Numbered from the stretch's first letter, positions 11,481-24,970 are shown. The stretch is DNA of 64,000 bases from Proteles cristata cristata (GCA_017311185.1 JAESUZ010004141.1:372001-436000); one strand, 5' to 3'. Translations and numbers: made by a program. The notes: a model not told the origin generated them from the sequence alone.

Positions 11481-13454
11481 AAGTGATCAAAAACTTATCC
11501 TTCCTGAGGCTCAGGACCCCCTACGAGCATCCTCCGCCCTCACTCCCCTGTTCAGACGGAGCCCTATATGACTGACCCGATTCCAAGGAGGATTTTAATT
11601 GGCTGGACTTCACCAATGTGCAAGGGGTCCTGCCTGGGATAGCTGTTGCCTCTGACTGGTGACCTCCTCAACCACGTGCAGTTCAAGGCACTCCACGAGT
11701 ATCTGTTATGGGTCACCTTCTCCCCTCACCCTCCTGGGCCAAAATTCAAGCATCTCCCACTTGAGTGTTGTAACAGAGAACAACCTTATCAACTTCCAGA
11801 TCTCTTCCACCGTTAAGTGTGCTCTTAGCTGGAGGCTTTATCAAAGATTCCATTTATCAGATTATGGAAGGTCCCTTCTGTTCTGGTGTAGTGAGTGTCC
11901 ATGATCATAGGGTGCTGTGTTCTAGCCCATCCTTTTCCTGACTCTCCTCAGATAGTCACACTGTTTCTCTTACTTGGTTAGTATGAATCACATTCATCAT
12001 TAAAATTAAAAACAAAAAAGCTAGTCCTTTCTTTTTTCTCAAGATCTCTTTTCCTTTCCATCTTCTTTCAAACCCTTATTCATTGGAATGCCCCTAGAAA
12101 GCCCTGATTAAGAAGAAAAACAAAAGTCTCCAGCTTATGTGTAGCACAGAAGATCCTTTGTCTGGGCAAGCGAATAACCATCATTTCCCACGCACGGAGG
12201 GGAGCTTGGCCCCGCCAAGGAATAGCGATCAGGTGACCCTGTGACCTGACACCCATTTGGCATGGCCATGACTCAGAGCACTCAGTCTCACTGCTTCTCT
12301 GCGCAGTGTTGAAAGGTCCCCCAAGTGACCAGATCCCCCCCCAACAGCAGACATCAGGGATGCTCTTGCTCTCTGTTCCCCTTGAGCTAAAGACTCAGAA
12401 GAGTAAGGGGAGGGGAGTTTGTCCAATGATGCTTGTCGATCATCTTTCCTTCTAAAGTGCAACAAAAGAATCTCTTCCAGTTCCTCTTCCTGCAACACCA
12501 AGCCCTCTGGTGACTCAGGATCTTCACCAGGTGGAGTTCCTGATTTGTGGCCAAACACTATGGAAATGGGAACTATGGTAAAGCTAAGGTCTATTTCCTT
12601 GTGAATCAAAAGTTTGGTTTACTACCAAAAGGAAAAGGCCGCAGACAAGCTCCAACACGTCTATTTGCATGCGTGTCGCGCTCCTGGGCAGCCGTGAGTG
12701 TCACTGGAGGGCAGCTGTAGTTTGCTGGCAGAGCAACTCGAATGAATGAATGAAGAATTGGAGAGGTTGAAAAGGAGACAGAAATAGAAATGCAAGTGGA
12801 GAAAGAAGAATAAGAGGAAAAGGATGATAAAGACAGAAAGACAACCCAAAATTTTAGACACTCCACACATCCAAGGGGAATAAAGATCTGCCCCCAAAGA
12901 CAGAGCTGTTAATTCAATCAAGCAGTAAGTGTGTGAGGTACGTGTAGCCACAGTGCCACCCAGGAGAGTCTAGGGAACCAAGCTCAGCATGTGCTCAGTG
13001 AACCCGGAGACAAAGTCAGATACTGACAGTCAGTACCTACACGTCATTGTCCCTGGTCTGGGCAAGCACTTAGCCACCAAAGTATACGATGTCCAGAATA
13101 TAATAAGAGTCTATAAATGGTGGCCATTATTGCTGTTATTATTTTTAATATGAAATATTTTAATTAATATGAAAGCTTTTGACTTGAGCCCTATATCTCT
13201 GCCGTTACCTGTGAGAGCAAATACGGAAAACGAAAACACAAACAAAAACAGGGTTAGAAATGTAACAGGCATACAATAGAGATAAATTGATTGGCATGAG
13301 TATATTAAAAATAAACCTTTCTTAGCTATGTGTTCCACAAACACACACAGTCACACCATGAAAAAAATAAAAATCAAAGTGAGGGGAGGGGCCAGAGATC
13401 AAACAGCTCCAGAAGCTCTACATGTACCTTCCAGTTTGCAAAGCCAATGAGAGC
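11481..13454. other. Non-coding stretch, no gene seen
   Basis: No repeat or exon is recognised with confidence. Open frames here (for example on the minus strand at 12229-12609) lack splice borders and a coding-like composition. Confidence 0.4.
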
Positions 13455-13640
13455 TGAGATTTATGGACATTTACTATATGCCAGGAACTGTTCTCAATAC
13501 TCTGCATATACTATTTCATTTAATCCTCATAACAATGCTTTGAAGTATTAGCCGCATTTTACAGATGAGAAAACAGACAGAATGAGGTTAAGAAACTTGG
13601 CTGAAACACACAGCTCATGAGGAGAGTCAAGGATCCCACC
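13455..13640 (-). repeat. MIR SINE
   Basis: A clear reverse-complement MIR: 'tttactatatgccaggaact', 'catttaatcctcataacaa', 'attttacagatgagaaaac', 'aggttaagaaacttg'. Confidence 0.8.
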
Positions 13641-13664
13641 TGGACATGAGGATTCCACAACTCT

Positions 13665-13850
13665 TTTTTTTTTTTTTAATTGAGATATAATTGACATATT
13701 CATTTCTGGTGTACAACACAACAATACAAGTATATACCACAAAAATGATCACTACGTTAAGTCTCATTAACATCCACCCCCATATATCATTATACATTTC
13801 TTCTTGTGACGAGAACAGCTCATATTGCCATGAAGCACTCCCCACAAGAG
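13665..13850 (-). mobile_element. L1 3' end fragment, antisense
   Basis: A T run is followed by AATTGAGATATAATTGACAT, the standard reverse complement of an older mammalian L1 3' untranslated region, continuing through 'atgatcactacgttaagtct'. Confidence 0.8.
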
Positions 13851-16069
13851 AGTTGGGTCCCAGACAATCTATCAGTCATCTGTGCATTCATTCAGGAAAG
13901 AGTTGCTGACTCTACTGTCATTCTGCTGTTATCCAGGCTGTATTTGGCACTGAGGACATAGTAGTGAACAAGGAAAGTCCCTGACTTCACAGAACTTACA
14001 TACTTATGGGAGTTGGGAGAGGGTGCGGGGAGGGGGAAGAGAGACAGCCAGCACCAATACCCTCACAGCAGAACAAGGAAAACAGTGGGTCAGAAAGCAT
14101 CTCCCAAATAAACATCTTGTATTTCCATAGAGATACGCACATGCAGAAAAGCATTTCTAAAAACCCAGCTAAAGATACAGCTAAAAGCCATCAGTGGTTT
14201 TTATATTCTAGATATTCTACACTCAACAAATTCAACAAACATCAACTGAACACAAAGCACTGCCCTCACCATGGCGAAGCAGACACTGGGTTCAAGGAGG
14301 CCCAAGCTTAGTCATATAGCAGGAGGTGGCCAAGGGCTCTGGTGAGCTCTCCGCTCTTTCACAGATGCCTGCAAGGGTTCCCCCAGGGGATGGATGCCAC
14401 ATCCAGAAACCAAAAGTCTAATAAGACCCAAATGGCTTTGCCTTCCCTCTTGTTCAGACTCCGATGCAACTTGGACCGCTGCTATCTCTGCAACAAGGCG
14501 ACCATTTCGCACCAGGGAGGCAGCCTTTCCAGGCAAGAGCACAGACCCCAGAGCAAGTTACAGACAGATTGCTAAGTCCCAGATCTACCTCAGCTTGACT
14601 GTGGGCTGCCCAATGCATTGACGACACCAAGCTGTGGAAGGCAGAAACCTTGGCAAATTGCCTTTTCTCGTCTAAGAAGAGCAAATTCCTTAAGGAAGCA
14701 TATCTGGTTCCTCTGGCATCTAGGAAATTTGACATGATGTCAGTTGTAGAGTATATGCTCAGTGAAGTCTCATGGATGGGTTGATCGCTGGCCACTTATT
14801 CTTTATCAGACAACCACGTGGACAACAGATGCACCTAAAATTGGAGAGCAAGCCCCCTGCCCACCAACTCCAACTGCAGTCACTAAACACCAGGGACTTT
14901 ATTCAGGATACTGACTGAGGGTACAATGGCTCACAATAGACTCAAGCTCATGCTGTTAAAAGTTTTGAGCCTTGAGTCTTGAACCTACACATCTACCAGC
15001 CTTAGACAAGTTATCTTCTCTGAGTACAAATATTTTAACTTTTTTGTAAGGATTCGATTAGTTAGTATGTATAAAACACTGCAAGTGCTTGGCAGATAGT
15101 AAGCATCTACAAGTGATAGCTATGACTATTACAATGCTGTGGCTGGGCTCGTGCCCGGCCCCCAAGGGGAGTCATGTGGTATTGCCTAGACCACAGAGGG
15201 GCATGAGAACATGTAACAGAGTGCTGGTAGATTACATGATACAGTTATCTAGATTCACAAGTATACATACCAATGAGTACAAAGATTGTTAAAGGAACAG
15301 GGAGATAGATCACTGTGGGTTGATCCTACGTAGATTGCCCCAAGGTCTCCTCCAAGTCCACTGTGATCATGGAGCTCCCTCTTATTTCTCTGGGTTGAGG
15401 AACCAGGTTACTAAATAAGTTAATAAATGACAGTGAGTCACATCATGTAATGTAGGTAGCGCTCTGCTCTCACCTGTCAGAGAATGAGATGCCAGCTTGG
15501 ACTGATTTGATCGGCCAGGGCAAATGGCAGACATCAGACATTTGAGCACCTGCCCTGTCCAGCCCTCCGAATGCCCTTAGGCAGCACAGACAGCTGACTG
15601 TGGCTCTCAGTCCCCATGAATGCCTGAAAGGTACATGCTGAAACCAGGCAGTAGCTGAGTGTGGATGCTGGCCACCCAGAGAACTGTATATTTGGAGATC
15701 TACTTTAGTTCTAAGTTTTAGTTGCATCTTCTGACCCTTAAGAGAATTTCCTCATTACCCAAAGGTGGGAAGAGCACTGGGCAGAGGTTGCAGAAAGAAG
15801 CCATGGGGGGTGGCTCCCAAATTACTAAAGAAAGAACAAAGTGTATAAGGTGTACCTGAGAAGGAAACACTGTAGGAGAGAAGGGTGAGTGACCAAGTGA
15901 CATGGCCCCTACCCCACGACCCACCACACACTGCAACTCTGTCCTCCTCGGGAGCTCTGCCACCCCTCAAAAAGTTCCCTCCAAGCTTAAACTGAACACG
16001 CCCCCTTAGTAATCCTTGGCATAGTCAAGATAGGCTGATATTGTCCAGAGGACACCACAGCAAAAAGCA
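13851..16069. other. Non-coding stretch with a weak MIR 3' piece
   Basis: No gene is seen. At about 15020-15120 the text 'aaaacactgcaagtgcttgg' and 'agatagtaagcatctacaa' fits the 3' half of a plus-strand MIR. The rest is unassigned. Confidence 0.4.
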
Positions 16070-16285
16070 GTTAAGAATTTGATCTCTGGAATTAGACTCA
16101 GGTTCAAACTCTGGTTCGACCCCTTAAAACTGTAATCTCAAACGGGTCACTGAATACTCCATGCCTCAATTTCCTCATCTGTAAAATACAAGTAGTAATT
16201 CCTTCCCAGGCTATTCTGGGGATCAAAAGGAACACTGCATGAAAAGGCACACCACAATGCCAGCAACAGCAGATGCCCAGTGAAG
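16070..16285 (+). repeat. MIR SINE
   Basis: MIR order is kept: 'agaatttgatctctggaatt', 'gactcaggttcaaactctgg', 'tcaatttcctcatctgtaaa', 'ccaggctattctggggatca'. Confidence 0.75.
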
Positions 16286-17997
16286 ATTGGCCATTATATT
16301 ACTAACCACTGCACGCGAGAGCCCACAGTGGGAATGAGCCGGAGGACACCAGGCTTGGGGAGGAATTCAGGCCGACCAAGTGCCACCACTAGCTTATTCC
16401 GATGGTTCAGGGTCCTACCTTTGCCCTGTATAATATTCACACTAACGCCACCGTGTGCCTCGTCAACGTTGCTACTGTGTATCTCCGTGTGAGCCCGCCC
16501 TGACTCCCTCCTCAGATACTTGCACACAGCCCAGGCCTGGTCTGAGCAGACCTCCTCCCCAGGTGACTGACACCAGGCACAGTGTCTCCTTGTGATACAA
16601 TTGCTCCCACCCACCAAGGTACAGTTAAACCCGTGTCGGCCCGACAGTCTTACACAGTGGGAAAATAACACGCAAGTACACTCATAAAATCGCCCATTTC
16701 ACAGATGCTGATAAGAGCCTATGAGGTGCCCTGTCCCCATCAGACCCTTCCCTTTTAGAAGCAATTGCATTAGATCTTAGTCGCCTGGCTCAGGCAACGC
16801 CTCCCAGATGGTGAGGCCATGAAGCAGCTACGGAAGAAGGCTGAGCAACCCAGACACAACAGGGAATCCTTCCAGGATCCGGGTGGGGAGGGGACCAGTC
16901 CTCAAGCACAAGCAGGAAGCGAGAAGTGTGCGCGGCCAGGGGGGCCGGGGTGGGCTTCCCAGCAACCGCTCCTGCCGTCCTCAAGGTGCCGGGGGCTCCG
17001 CTGCAGGTAGGGTCAGGAGATGTGCCAGGGGAGGCTGGCTCAAGATCCCCGGTGGCTTCCTGCCTGGACAAACACGCCTCCACAGCCCCGTGGACTGTCC
17101 CCTCCGCGGAACCCCTCGGGCAGCGCTCACACTAGCCCATTGTTCCTCCCAACGACAGCTCTGTGGCTCTTGCTCCCCGGCCCTGCCTCCCGCGACCCCA
17201 GCAGAGCCTCGGCTGGTCTGCACATACCCAGCAGATCCTTGGGGCTCAGTGCTTCCACCCCGGGGCACCCCCACAGAGTCGGGGTGCTCAACAAGTGCCT
17301 TCCTGAGGACATTCCTCCAAACAGGGACCAAAACAGAATGTTGTGGGAAGACCATTCGACAGCCAAAGATGTTCAACTGATTTCTGTCATCAGAATCCTT
17401 TTCTTTTTCAACTCACCTGTGCAACAGAGCCCCAAGGTATAAACCAGATGGAGGAGGACCAAGTCCAGCGGAAACAGAGTGAGGTCCGTCGGCTGTGTTC
17501 GGAGTCTCCCACCCCTTTGGCTTCCCTGGCCCTTGGTCAAGCAGTCCACAAGCATCTCCAGAGAACACACAGGGTCGGAAATGTTCTGCCCGGTGACATT
17601 GCCCCGTGAGCTCACCTTGCAGACTGATGTCCTCTGGCCAGACTTTGAGGCACGTTCCCCACACCGTCCTGACACTTCTCACAGACCCCCCCCTCCCACT
17701 TCCCAGCCCCACAGGCCAGTACCACTCTCTCCCCGAGGCAAGCCTGCTTCTCTCAGCCTGGTCCACACCTGCCTCTGCTGCCACCGGGTCCAGTTTCAAT
17801 CCCTCTGCTCTTCCTTCCTACCTTCTGCCCCCAGTGGTGGCAGGTGGCCATCAGATGGCAACTTGTGCCTGGGACTTGAGGGCAACTTTTGGTACAACTG
17901 AACTCTGCACAAGAGCAGATTGTCTCAGGATTCAGAGGCAAAGGGTTGGGGTTTCTGGTGGGTGTGACTTTAGAAATAGCCCCTTCTGTTATAGGGA
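16286..17997. other. GC-rich non-coding stretch, no supported gene
   Basis: There are long overlapping open frames on both strands between 16880 and 17900. They overlap in all frames, as expected in GC-rich DNA, have low-complexity translations and lack matching splice borders. I do not call a gene. Confidence 0.45.
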
Positions 17998-18218
17998 ACT
18001 TTTTTTTTTAATGTTTTATTTATTTTTGAGAGAGAGATAGAGACAGCATGAGCAGGGGAGGGTCAGAGAGAGAGGGAGAGACAGAATCCGAAGACAGGCT
18101 CCAGGCTCTGAGCTCGCTATTAGCACAGAGCCCGACGCGGGGCTTGAACCCATGAACCATGAGATCATGACCTGAGCCAAAGTCGGATGCTTAACCGACT
18201 GAGCCACCCAAGCGCCCC
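17998..18218 (-). mobile_element. Felid CAN-SINE with target-site duplication
   Basis: Tail TTTTTTTTTAATGTTTTATT, head GAGCCACCCAAGCGCCCC. TGTTATAGGGA is duplicated at 17987-17997 and 18219-18229. Confidence 0.95.
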
Positions 18219-18539
18219 TGTTATAGGGAGCTTCCAAACTGCCCTGGCGCTAGGTAAGGTCCAGAAAAGTAGAGTGTGCTGAATTCTGGGGCGGCAGTCA
18301 GAGTCATGGAGGGCCCCTCCCCAAGCCTATTCTCTGTCAACCCCACACACCTTTCCAATTGTGTGCAGCTCCAGCAGGGATGGCTGAGAAGTGAGCGCAA
18401 CTCAAGATGGAAGCATTACCACTGCCTTATTCTTTGCCAAAAGCTACTGTGCTTTTCTCTTATGTCTGACGTCCAGTCGACTCTCCCTGAAAATTAAGAC
18501 AAACTGAAACCACAAGTGTGGATCCAACCACAATACCCA

Positions 18540-18860
18540 GTTCCCCCACCTGCACTGTCCTCCCTTAGCTGATCTCTCTACCCATCCCAGGAGCCTTCAA
18601 AGCCAAGTTCAAAGGCCAAGACCTACGTCTTCCACAAAACAACTTCTACTACTGCTCCTCTTAGAGTATAGTATGATTCCATCCTCACTTTTTGATAATT
18701 AATAACAAACACAGCTTGAATTTCCAATGAATATCGAAATGTATGTTTTTATTTCCGTAAGTTTCTTGTGGTCAAGGACCAAGGCTTCCTGGGATCCCCC
18801 TGGTGTCCAGCACAGTGCTTTACATTGTGATTTGCAAGAGGCTAGTGTTCATTTAGTATT
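18540..18860 (+). repeat. L2 LINE 3' end
   Basis: Blocks typical of an L2 3' end, in order: 'tcttccacaaaacaac', then 'tttcttgtggtcaaggacc', then 'gtgtccagcacagtgcttt'. Diverged. Confidence 0.55.
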
Positions 18861-19169
18861 AGTTGACTTACTCATGCCACTAACTAGAAACTCTGCATGT
18901 CGAATGCATATCCACTCAAGAGAGACGCCATAGATGTGTTTCAACCAAAGAACCAAACTCGGGCTGAAAAAGAACACAAGAGACAATACATTTGAATCTC
19001 GTAATTTCTTAGTCCATTTCATATTTTTCCTAAGCAAACATTCACAAGTTTCATCTGTATTATAGACAGCTCCTGTCTCCCTTTACTACCCCTCCTCCCC
19101 CTCCCCTTGGCCAATGCACCTTCCAAAGTGTTGCCAAGAGATTTATTTCTCATGCAAATCCATCATCTT

Positions 19170-19650
19170 CTTCCACTGCTTTAAACCCCTCAATGGTTTG
19201 CCTTTAGGCCCCAGTCCAAATCCTGCATGGGACTTCTGAGGCCCTCGGGGATCCGGACTTACTGCCTTTCCAACCTCCTCTTCCATCCCATGCCCTACGC
19301 TCTCCAGGGCCTGGCTTATTGCAACTCTTAAAACTTTCACACCAGGCTCTCTCTGGACTCCAAAGCTTCTCACAAGCTCTTCCTCTGTCTAGAATGTTCT
19401 TCTCTCCACTCTCTTCTTCCTTCCCCTACATCCCTTCACCTGGCTCAGTCCTCACTTACCCAGAGAGGACTTCCCTGAGCCTCAGACAGCAGATCAAAGA
19501 AAGTACCAGATGCTCACACAGCGTCCTTCCTGGGTCTCCTCTTCACTGGCAGTCATGTTTGTGTCCCCTCGTAGATCTTGAGGTGAAGGACAATGTCCCT
19601 CCTGCTCCTTGACAAGCACCTCTTGTTCATCACCCCATTTCCAAGAATAG
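19170..19650 (+). repeat. L2 LINE 3' end
   Basis: 'cccctcaatggtttgccttt', 'tctagaatgttcttctctcc', 'gaggacttccctgagcctc' and 'atcttgaggtgaaggacaat' follow the L2 order over about 480 bases. It is the longest L2 copy here. Confidence 0.7.
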
Positions 19651-20261
19651 TGCTAGTTGAATAGACTAATTGAAATGTCCCCACATTTCAACCAAATGTT
19701 TAGGACGTCTTTCCCACATACAGTGCTACAGGCCATGAAGACATTACCCTTCAAAGTAAGCTTTGGGATCACCACTTTTGAGAGTAAATTTATAATTAAA
19801 GAAATAACTTACCGTGAAGAAGAGTTCCATGAGCTCTCATTGAGCCCAATTCAGCTTGACACATCAAATTGCTTATTTCCCCTACCACAACCTTATTCTC
19901 TGCCTCAGCCCTGTCCACCAGCATCACTTGTGGTCTGTGGCTTGTGGGACACAAGAGGAAGGAAGGGGGGAGTCATGACCACCGACATAAACAGCACCAG
20001 TTAATACCACTACTCAGAATACTGTTGCCACTTGAAGTAAAGCTGTCCTTCCTGCTGCAAGAAAAGCTTCTAACACTGCGGATGGTCTGCATATCTGAGA
20101 CAGCCTCAGTCGATGGACAAAGACTCAGAGATGGCTTTAGGTGTACACAGACCAGACAACCACTTGTGGAATGTGTTTTCGGGGGGAACTGGTGACCTCC
20201 ATCCATTGTTCTCCACTCCTGACTAAAAGGTACCAGTTAGACCTTGGTCCTTTTGCTCAAA

Positions 20262-20455
20262 GCGATGGTTCTCAAATTTTACCACGCATCCGAATCAGAC
20301 TTAATAAAACAGACCGTGGAGCCCCACCCCCAGATTTTCTGATTCAGGAGGTCTGATTCAGGCCCCAAAATTTGCATTCCCAAGTCCCCAGGCGACGCTG
20401 ATGCTGCTGGTCCAGGGACCACACACTAAAAACCTCTGCTTGAAGTAGGAATGGT
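20262..20455 (+). mobile_element. MER5A-type hAT non-autonomous DNA transposon
   Basis: Nearly complete: 'gatggttctcaaattttacc' at the left, CCCCACCCCCAGATTTTCTG in the middle, 'gacgctgatgctgctggtcc' and 'gggaccacaca' at the right. The right terminus has drifted. Confidence 0.8.
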
Positions 20456-20950
20456 TTTAGCCCTGGTTGTGCCCAGAAACTGCGGCAGAGCTTCTGGACG
20501 TTACAGAGTTCAAGTGCGGCCCGGGCTTCTGTATTACAAATGTGCCACAGGTGATGTCAATGCATGACCAGAACTGAGAACCACATATGCATTCATCTCC
20601 ATCGAAAGGTAAGGGTCCTTCTAAAGGGTTAACACTTTGAAGTGGAATCAGTCAGTTATATGCCAGTATGAATGAGTTCCCAAGGTTTCCTGAGCTATGA
20701 TGACTAAAGGCAAAGGGATCTTCTGGATTGGATCCTGGAAAAGTAAAAAAAAAAATCAATGGAAAAACTGAAGAAATTCAAATAAAGTCTGTAATCTAGT
20801 TAATAATATTATACCAATGCTAACTTCTTAGTTTTGATCAGTGTACCACAGTTACAGAAGATCTTAACATCAAGGTAAGCTGAGTGAAGGGTATCCAGAA
20901 ATTCTCTGTACTTTATCTTTGCAACCCTTCTATAAAACTAAAATTGTCTT
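20456..20950. other. Non-coding, with a second weak hAT-like end
   Basis: 'gatgtcaatgcatgacca' followed by 'gaactgagaaccaca' near 20553-20585 resembles the end of another MER5-class element. Nothing else is recognised. Confidence 0.3.
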
Positions 20951-21190
20951 GGGGCACCTGGGTGGCTCAGTCGGTTGAGTGTCCGACTTCAGCTCAGGTC
21001 ATGATCTCGCAGTTCATGGGTTTGAGCCCTGTCTCAGGCTCTGTGCTGACAGCTCAGAACCTGGAGCCTGCTTCAGATTCTGTGTCTCCCTCTTTCTCTG
21101 CCCCTCCCATGCTCATACTCTCTCTCTCTCTCTCTCAGAAATAAATTTTAAAAATTTTTTTATTTAAAAAAAATTTTTAAGAAGAAAAAC
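20951..21190 (+). mobile_element. Felid CAN-SINE with 15-bp target-site duplication
   Basis: The head is GGGGCACCTGGGTGGCTCAG. AACTAAAATTGTCTT occurs at 20936-20950 and again at 21191-21205, exactly flanking the element. The tail is unusually long and A/T-mixed. Confidence 0.97.
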
Positions 21191-21849
21191 AACTAAAATT
21201 GTCTTAAAATAAAAAGCTTTTTAAAAAGGCTGTATGTGGTATGTGCAAAGTCATTGTTGCTGAAAATGTGTCAACTGGCAATAAATATTGTATTATTCTT
21301 TGGGTATAAGATAACATCTTTTCAGATGTAAGATTTAAGAATTGTACATCAGTAAGCCTGAATTAAATGTCAAAAAAAAAGTATGGCTTCACTATCTTTG
21401 TCTCAATATTTGCTAAATTGCACTATAATTTGTGTGAGAGATTTTAGGTCTTATACATCACAATATCACCATCACCTACCTCAAAGAAGACATTCAAAGG
21501 GTAAGCGCTGAGTGAATGAATGAAAGGGTAAATGAATGATGATATTCTGGACTTTGTACAAAGATAGTTTGATAAGCTCAACCCTTGAATTCTTGGAACA
21601 TCCGGTCTAGGAAAGTGTCTTTATATAGATTTTTTACCTATTGATAAGTATATTTACATTTTTATGATGTGTTCTGTATAAATCTGAGAAATTTAAGATT
21701 TGCATATAAAATCTACAGGTTTTTTTATACACACATGTATAAAAATACAGGTGCATATATATACATATATATAACATCAAAGAGAGCAAGGTAACAATAT
21801 GAAGCCAATCTGAGGAAAAGTGAAATTTGTCTCAGTAGAGATTTTTGCC

Positions 21850-21935
21850 TCTTTTTCTTCCCGGCTGTATCCTGCACCTAGAATAGGTCTGGCATTAGCT
21901 TACACTCAATAAATATTTGTTCAGTGGATGAATAG
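21850..21935 (+). repeat. L2 LINE terminal fragment
   Basis: 'tgcacctagaataggtctgg' and 'cactcaataaatatttgttc' match the usual L2 3' terminus. Confidence 0.55.
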
Positions 21936-23047
21936 CTCAAGACTCATGCACAAGCCAAGAGGACGGCTTCCAGCTCCTTTTGGGTGAGTGTGTAGGACGA
22001 AGGGCTGCTGCCGAGAAGCCCTCAGTCTCCTCAGCCTTGAGGCAAGTTGGCACAGGCTGCGTTTCTGCTGAATGTTCCCCTGAGATACCTTCGGGGCCCT
22101 GCCCCTTGGCCTTCCACGGCCTTGCGGAATCCACATTGTGCACAAAGGTCTGACTGTGTTTTTATCCAAAGGCAAAAAAAGAAAAAGAAAAAACAAAGAA
22201 ATACCACATCGGAAATGTCCCCACACGCTCATTTCCACATGGCAACTTGTGTTGACTTGGTGAAGAAATTCAACGGAACTGAACACCCCCTTTGCAGAGT
22301 GGAACTTCTCGGCAGAGCGCCCCCCAGCCAACTGGAGGAAAAATTTACCCTTGTGAGTCGCCAAATATACATCTCTCCAGAGAAGGGCTTCTCCTGTGGG
22401 GGACCCCACGTCATATTTATGTCCATCTTCTTACAACTCTTAACGAGGGCATGGCTCTGGACACAGCCTGGGTAATTTCTCTGCTTCAGAAGCCCTCAAA
22501 GTATAGCCGCGGGTCGCAGAGATGAAACACGACTGTGTACACAGAAATCTGTCTGGGAAGCCGAAGGTAATTAACTCTGCTTTTTAGGCTTCAGAATCCC
22601 AACCTCAAACACTCTGTTGTCCTCCTCCAGGCATTCCCATCATTAGAGCCCAAAACTGAAACGAAGCATCTTCTCTTTACCATGACATTATAATTAACGG
22701 AGAAAAGGGAAATGATTTTAGTGGGCTAAGGTCTCCTTCACTTGCGTTGTTACCACTGTTATTCATGGGGAGCCGAGAAGAACTCAGTGGAAGAATTTAT
22801 CTGTGGGACAGACCTCATAGCTGCAGTGGGGGTGACTTGAGGGACATCCAAAAGACCAGCCAACCCAAACTCACGCCCCTTCTGCTCCACCACAGGGACC
22901 AAAATTCTCGGCATTAATTTCCAGCAAGTCACTCCCTTCTTCTGAAAACTTGCAGAGATGCTATCTGAGTGCGGTGACAAACTAAGCCATTGTCACCTTG
23001 GGAGAGCATGATGTTTATCAGAATAGCCAGTCAGTCAATTAAAAAGG
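21936..23047. other. Non-coding stretch, no gene seen
   Basis: No repeat or exon is recognised. Open frames on both strands at 21921-22480 overlap each other and lack splice borders. Confidence 0.4.
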
Positions 23048-23056
23048 TCCTACAGG

Positions 23057-23267
23057 TTGGGGCACCTGGGAGGTCAGTCAGATAAGCATCTGACTCTTGA
23101 TCTCGGCTCAGGTCGTGATCTTACAGTTCGTGAGTTCAAGTCCCGCATCGGGCTCTGCACTGATAGCATGCAGCCAGGTATGGGATTCTCTTGCTCTGCC
23201 TGTACCCTGATCCCTCTCTCTCTCTCTCTCTCTCAAAATAAATGAATAAACTTAAAAAAAAAATAGA
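23057..23267 (+). mobile_element. Felid CAN-SINE
   Basis: Head TGGGGCACCTGGGAGGTCAG with one base lost in GGCTCAG, and a TC tract plus A tail at the right. TCCTACAGG is duplicated at 23048-23056 and 23268-23276. Confidence 0.93.
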
Positions 23268-23399
23268 TCCTACAGGAATGAGTCATAGAATGCACCGGTC
23301 AGAAGAGGATGATGGCAATGAGCAATGGTATCACTAGCTATGACAGTGAAGGTGGCGGTGGTGACAGCGATGTGGGTGTATGGATAGTAGAGCTGATAA

Positions 23400-23590
23400 T
23401 AACAGGAAAACACCCCTTCACAAAATGTGCAATGTGCCAGTCACTATGAGGAGCACTCTGCATTAATTGTTCCACTTCCTCCTCACATTCACTTTTAAAT
23501 ATCCATCTTACAGTTGAAGAAACTAAAGCTGAAAGAGATTAAGCAACTTGCCCAACATTACCCGGCTAAGAGAAGGCTGAAGCCCACCAA
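23400..23590 (-). repeat. MIR SINE
   Basis: Reverse-complement MIR blocks: 'gcaatgtgccagtcactat', 'ttacagttgaagaaactaaa', 'attaagcaacttgcccaa'. Confidence 0.7.
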
Positions 23591-24589
23591 AGATTCAAGA
23601 TGGTGCCCTAGATGGAGCGCCCCAGGTTCTCAGGGTAGAAAGCTTTCCAAGGGGCCTGAGGAGGGAAGAGCACATCAAGAAGGCAGTAGAGGGCAGGTGG
23701 TCGCCAGACTTAATCCCTTGGCCTCAGCCCCCTCCATCCACATCTCTAGGACAGTTACTCTTCAGGGTAACAGTCCCATGGCCTTCTCTACCACCTCTGT
23801 TGAAGAAGCACATAGGAAAGGACAGAGTCACATCTTGATGAACATGGTGTGAGCTGCTGGGTGAAAAGCTTTCCTTGCGTGGAATTTTCTTTTCTTCTCC
23901 AAAAAGGGAAGACAGGTTACCCGTGCTGGGTATAGTGTCCCTAAAAAAACTTAGAACTTTGATGGAGAAAAAAAGAACTAGGGCATGAGGGAGACACAAT
24001 TAGAGACATGTTCCGTTCAGCTCGCACTGGTTTGTTGGCAACACTGAACGCTGTTGTGTTATATCGCACTGTTACCTAACGGTATAGCTTTGTCATCTTA
24101 ATCTGTCATCTCATCTGCTTGATCTTTCCGACTAGACTTCTAACTTTTTGTCAACAGAGACCATAAATAATCTTGTTTCTTTCCTGCATCTTGCCTCCCC
24201 GTCCCTGCAGTGTGGGCGTGGTGTCGGTGCCTAATGAACTTCTGTGATCCGTTGTATGGAGCACTTCCATCCAGCTGCTGAGGACCCTGATGGACACTGA
24301 GGTGTCAGAATAGCGAGAACCCAGATAGTTGGGAGAGATTATCTGGCCCCCCTATAAGATCAAAGATGACTCTCTTGATATTCTTCTGCAAGCATCAGAC
24401 GAGCTTTCCCAGGTTTGGTCTCTGAAGAAGCTCCGGACAGTTCTCCAAGAAGCAGATTCAGCTCAGGGTGAAGAATGGCCCAATTTCCTCTGTGTTGAAG
24501 AATCTCCCTATTCAGGGAGCAGGGAGGGTTACCTGAGATGGTGGAAGGAGGCACGCTTTATCAGTGCACAAGCTCCCACTCATCTTAAC

Positions 24590-24784
24590 CACTGGGCTGT
24601 TAAGAGCACAGATTTGGAGACGATCATCTGCATTCAGATGCCAGTTGTGCTACTTGCTAGCTGTGTGACTTTGGACAACTTATTTAACTTCTCTGTGCCT
24701 CAGTTTTTCGTCTGTAAAATGGATATAATACTCCTACATGTCTCATAAGACTACTGTGAGCTAAATATACATAAAACACTTAGT
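24590..24784 (+). repeat. MIR SINE
   Basis: A well-kept MIR: 'gctgttaagagcacagattt', 'gctagctgtgtgactttgga', 'gtgcctcagtttttcgtct', 'taaaatggatataatac'. Confidence 0.85.
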
Positions 24785-24792
24785 AGCGTTCC

Positions 24793-24970
24793 TGGGGGCA
24801 CCCAGGTGGCTCAGTCAGTTAGGCGTCTGACTTCAGCTCCAGTCATGATCTCACAGGTGTTGGGCTTTGTGCTGACAGCTCCCTGCATCTCCCTCTGTCT
24901 GTCCCTCCCACCCTTGCACTCTGTCTCTATCAAAAATAAATAAACATTTTTAAAATGTAAAGAAAAAAGG
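24793..24970 (+). mobile_element. Felid CAN-SINE, internally deleted
   Basis: GGGGGCACCCAGGTGGCTCA head, but the region after CATGATCTCACAG is shortened, so the box-B part is missing. AGCGTTCC occurs at 24785-24792 and 24971-24978. Confidence 0.9.

Noticed and set aside
16883..17901. Several long overlapping frames on both strands
   Set aside because: GC-rich DNA lacks stops in all frames. No matching splice borders, signal or domain was seen.
20884..21144. Open frame that looks like a small protein
   Set aside because: It lies inside a CAN-SINE. The same peptide pattern recurs wherever this SINE is in that frame.
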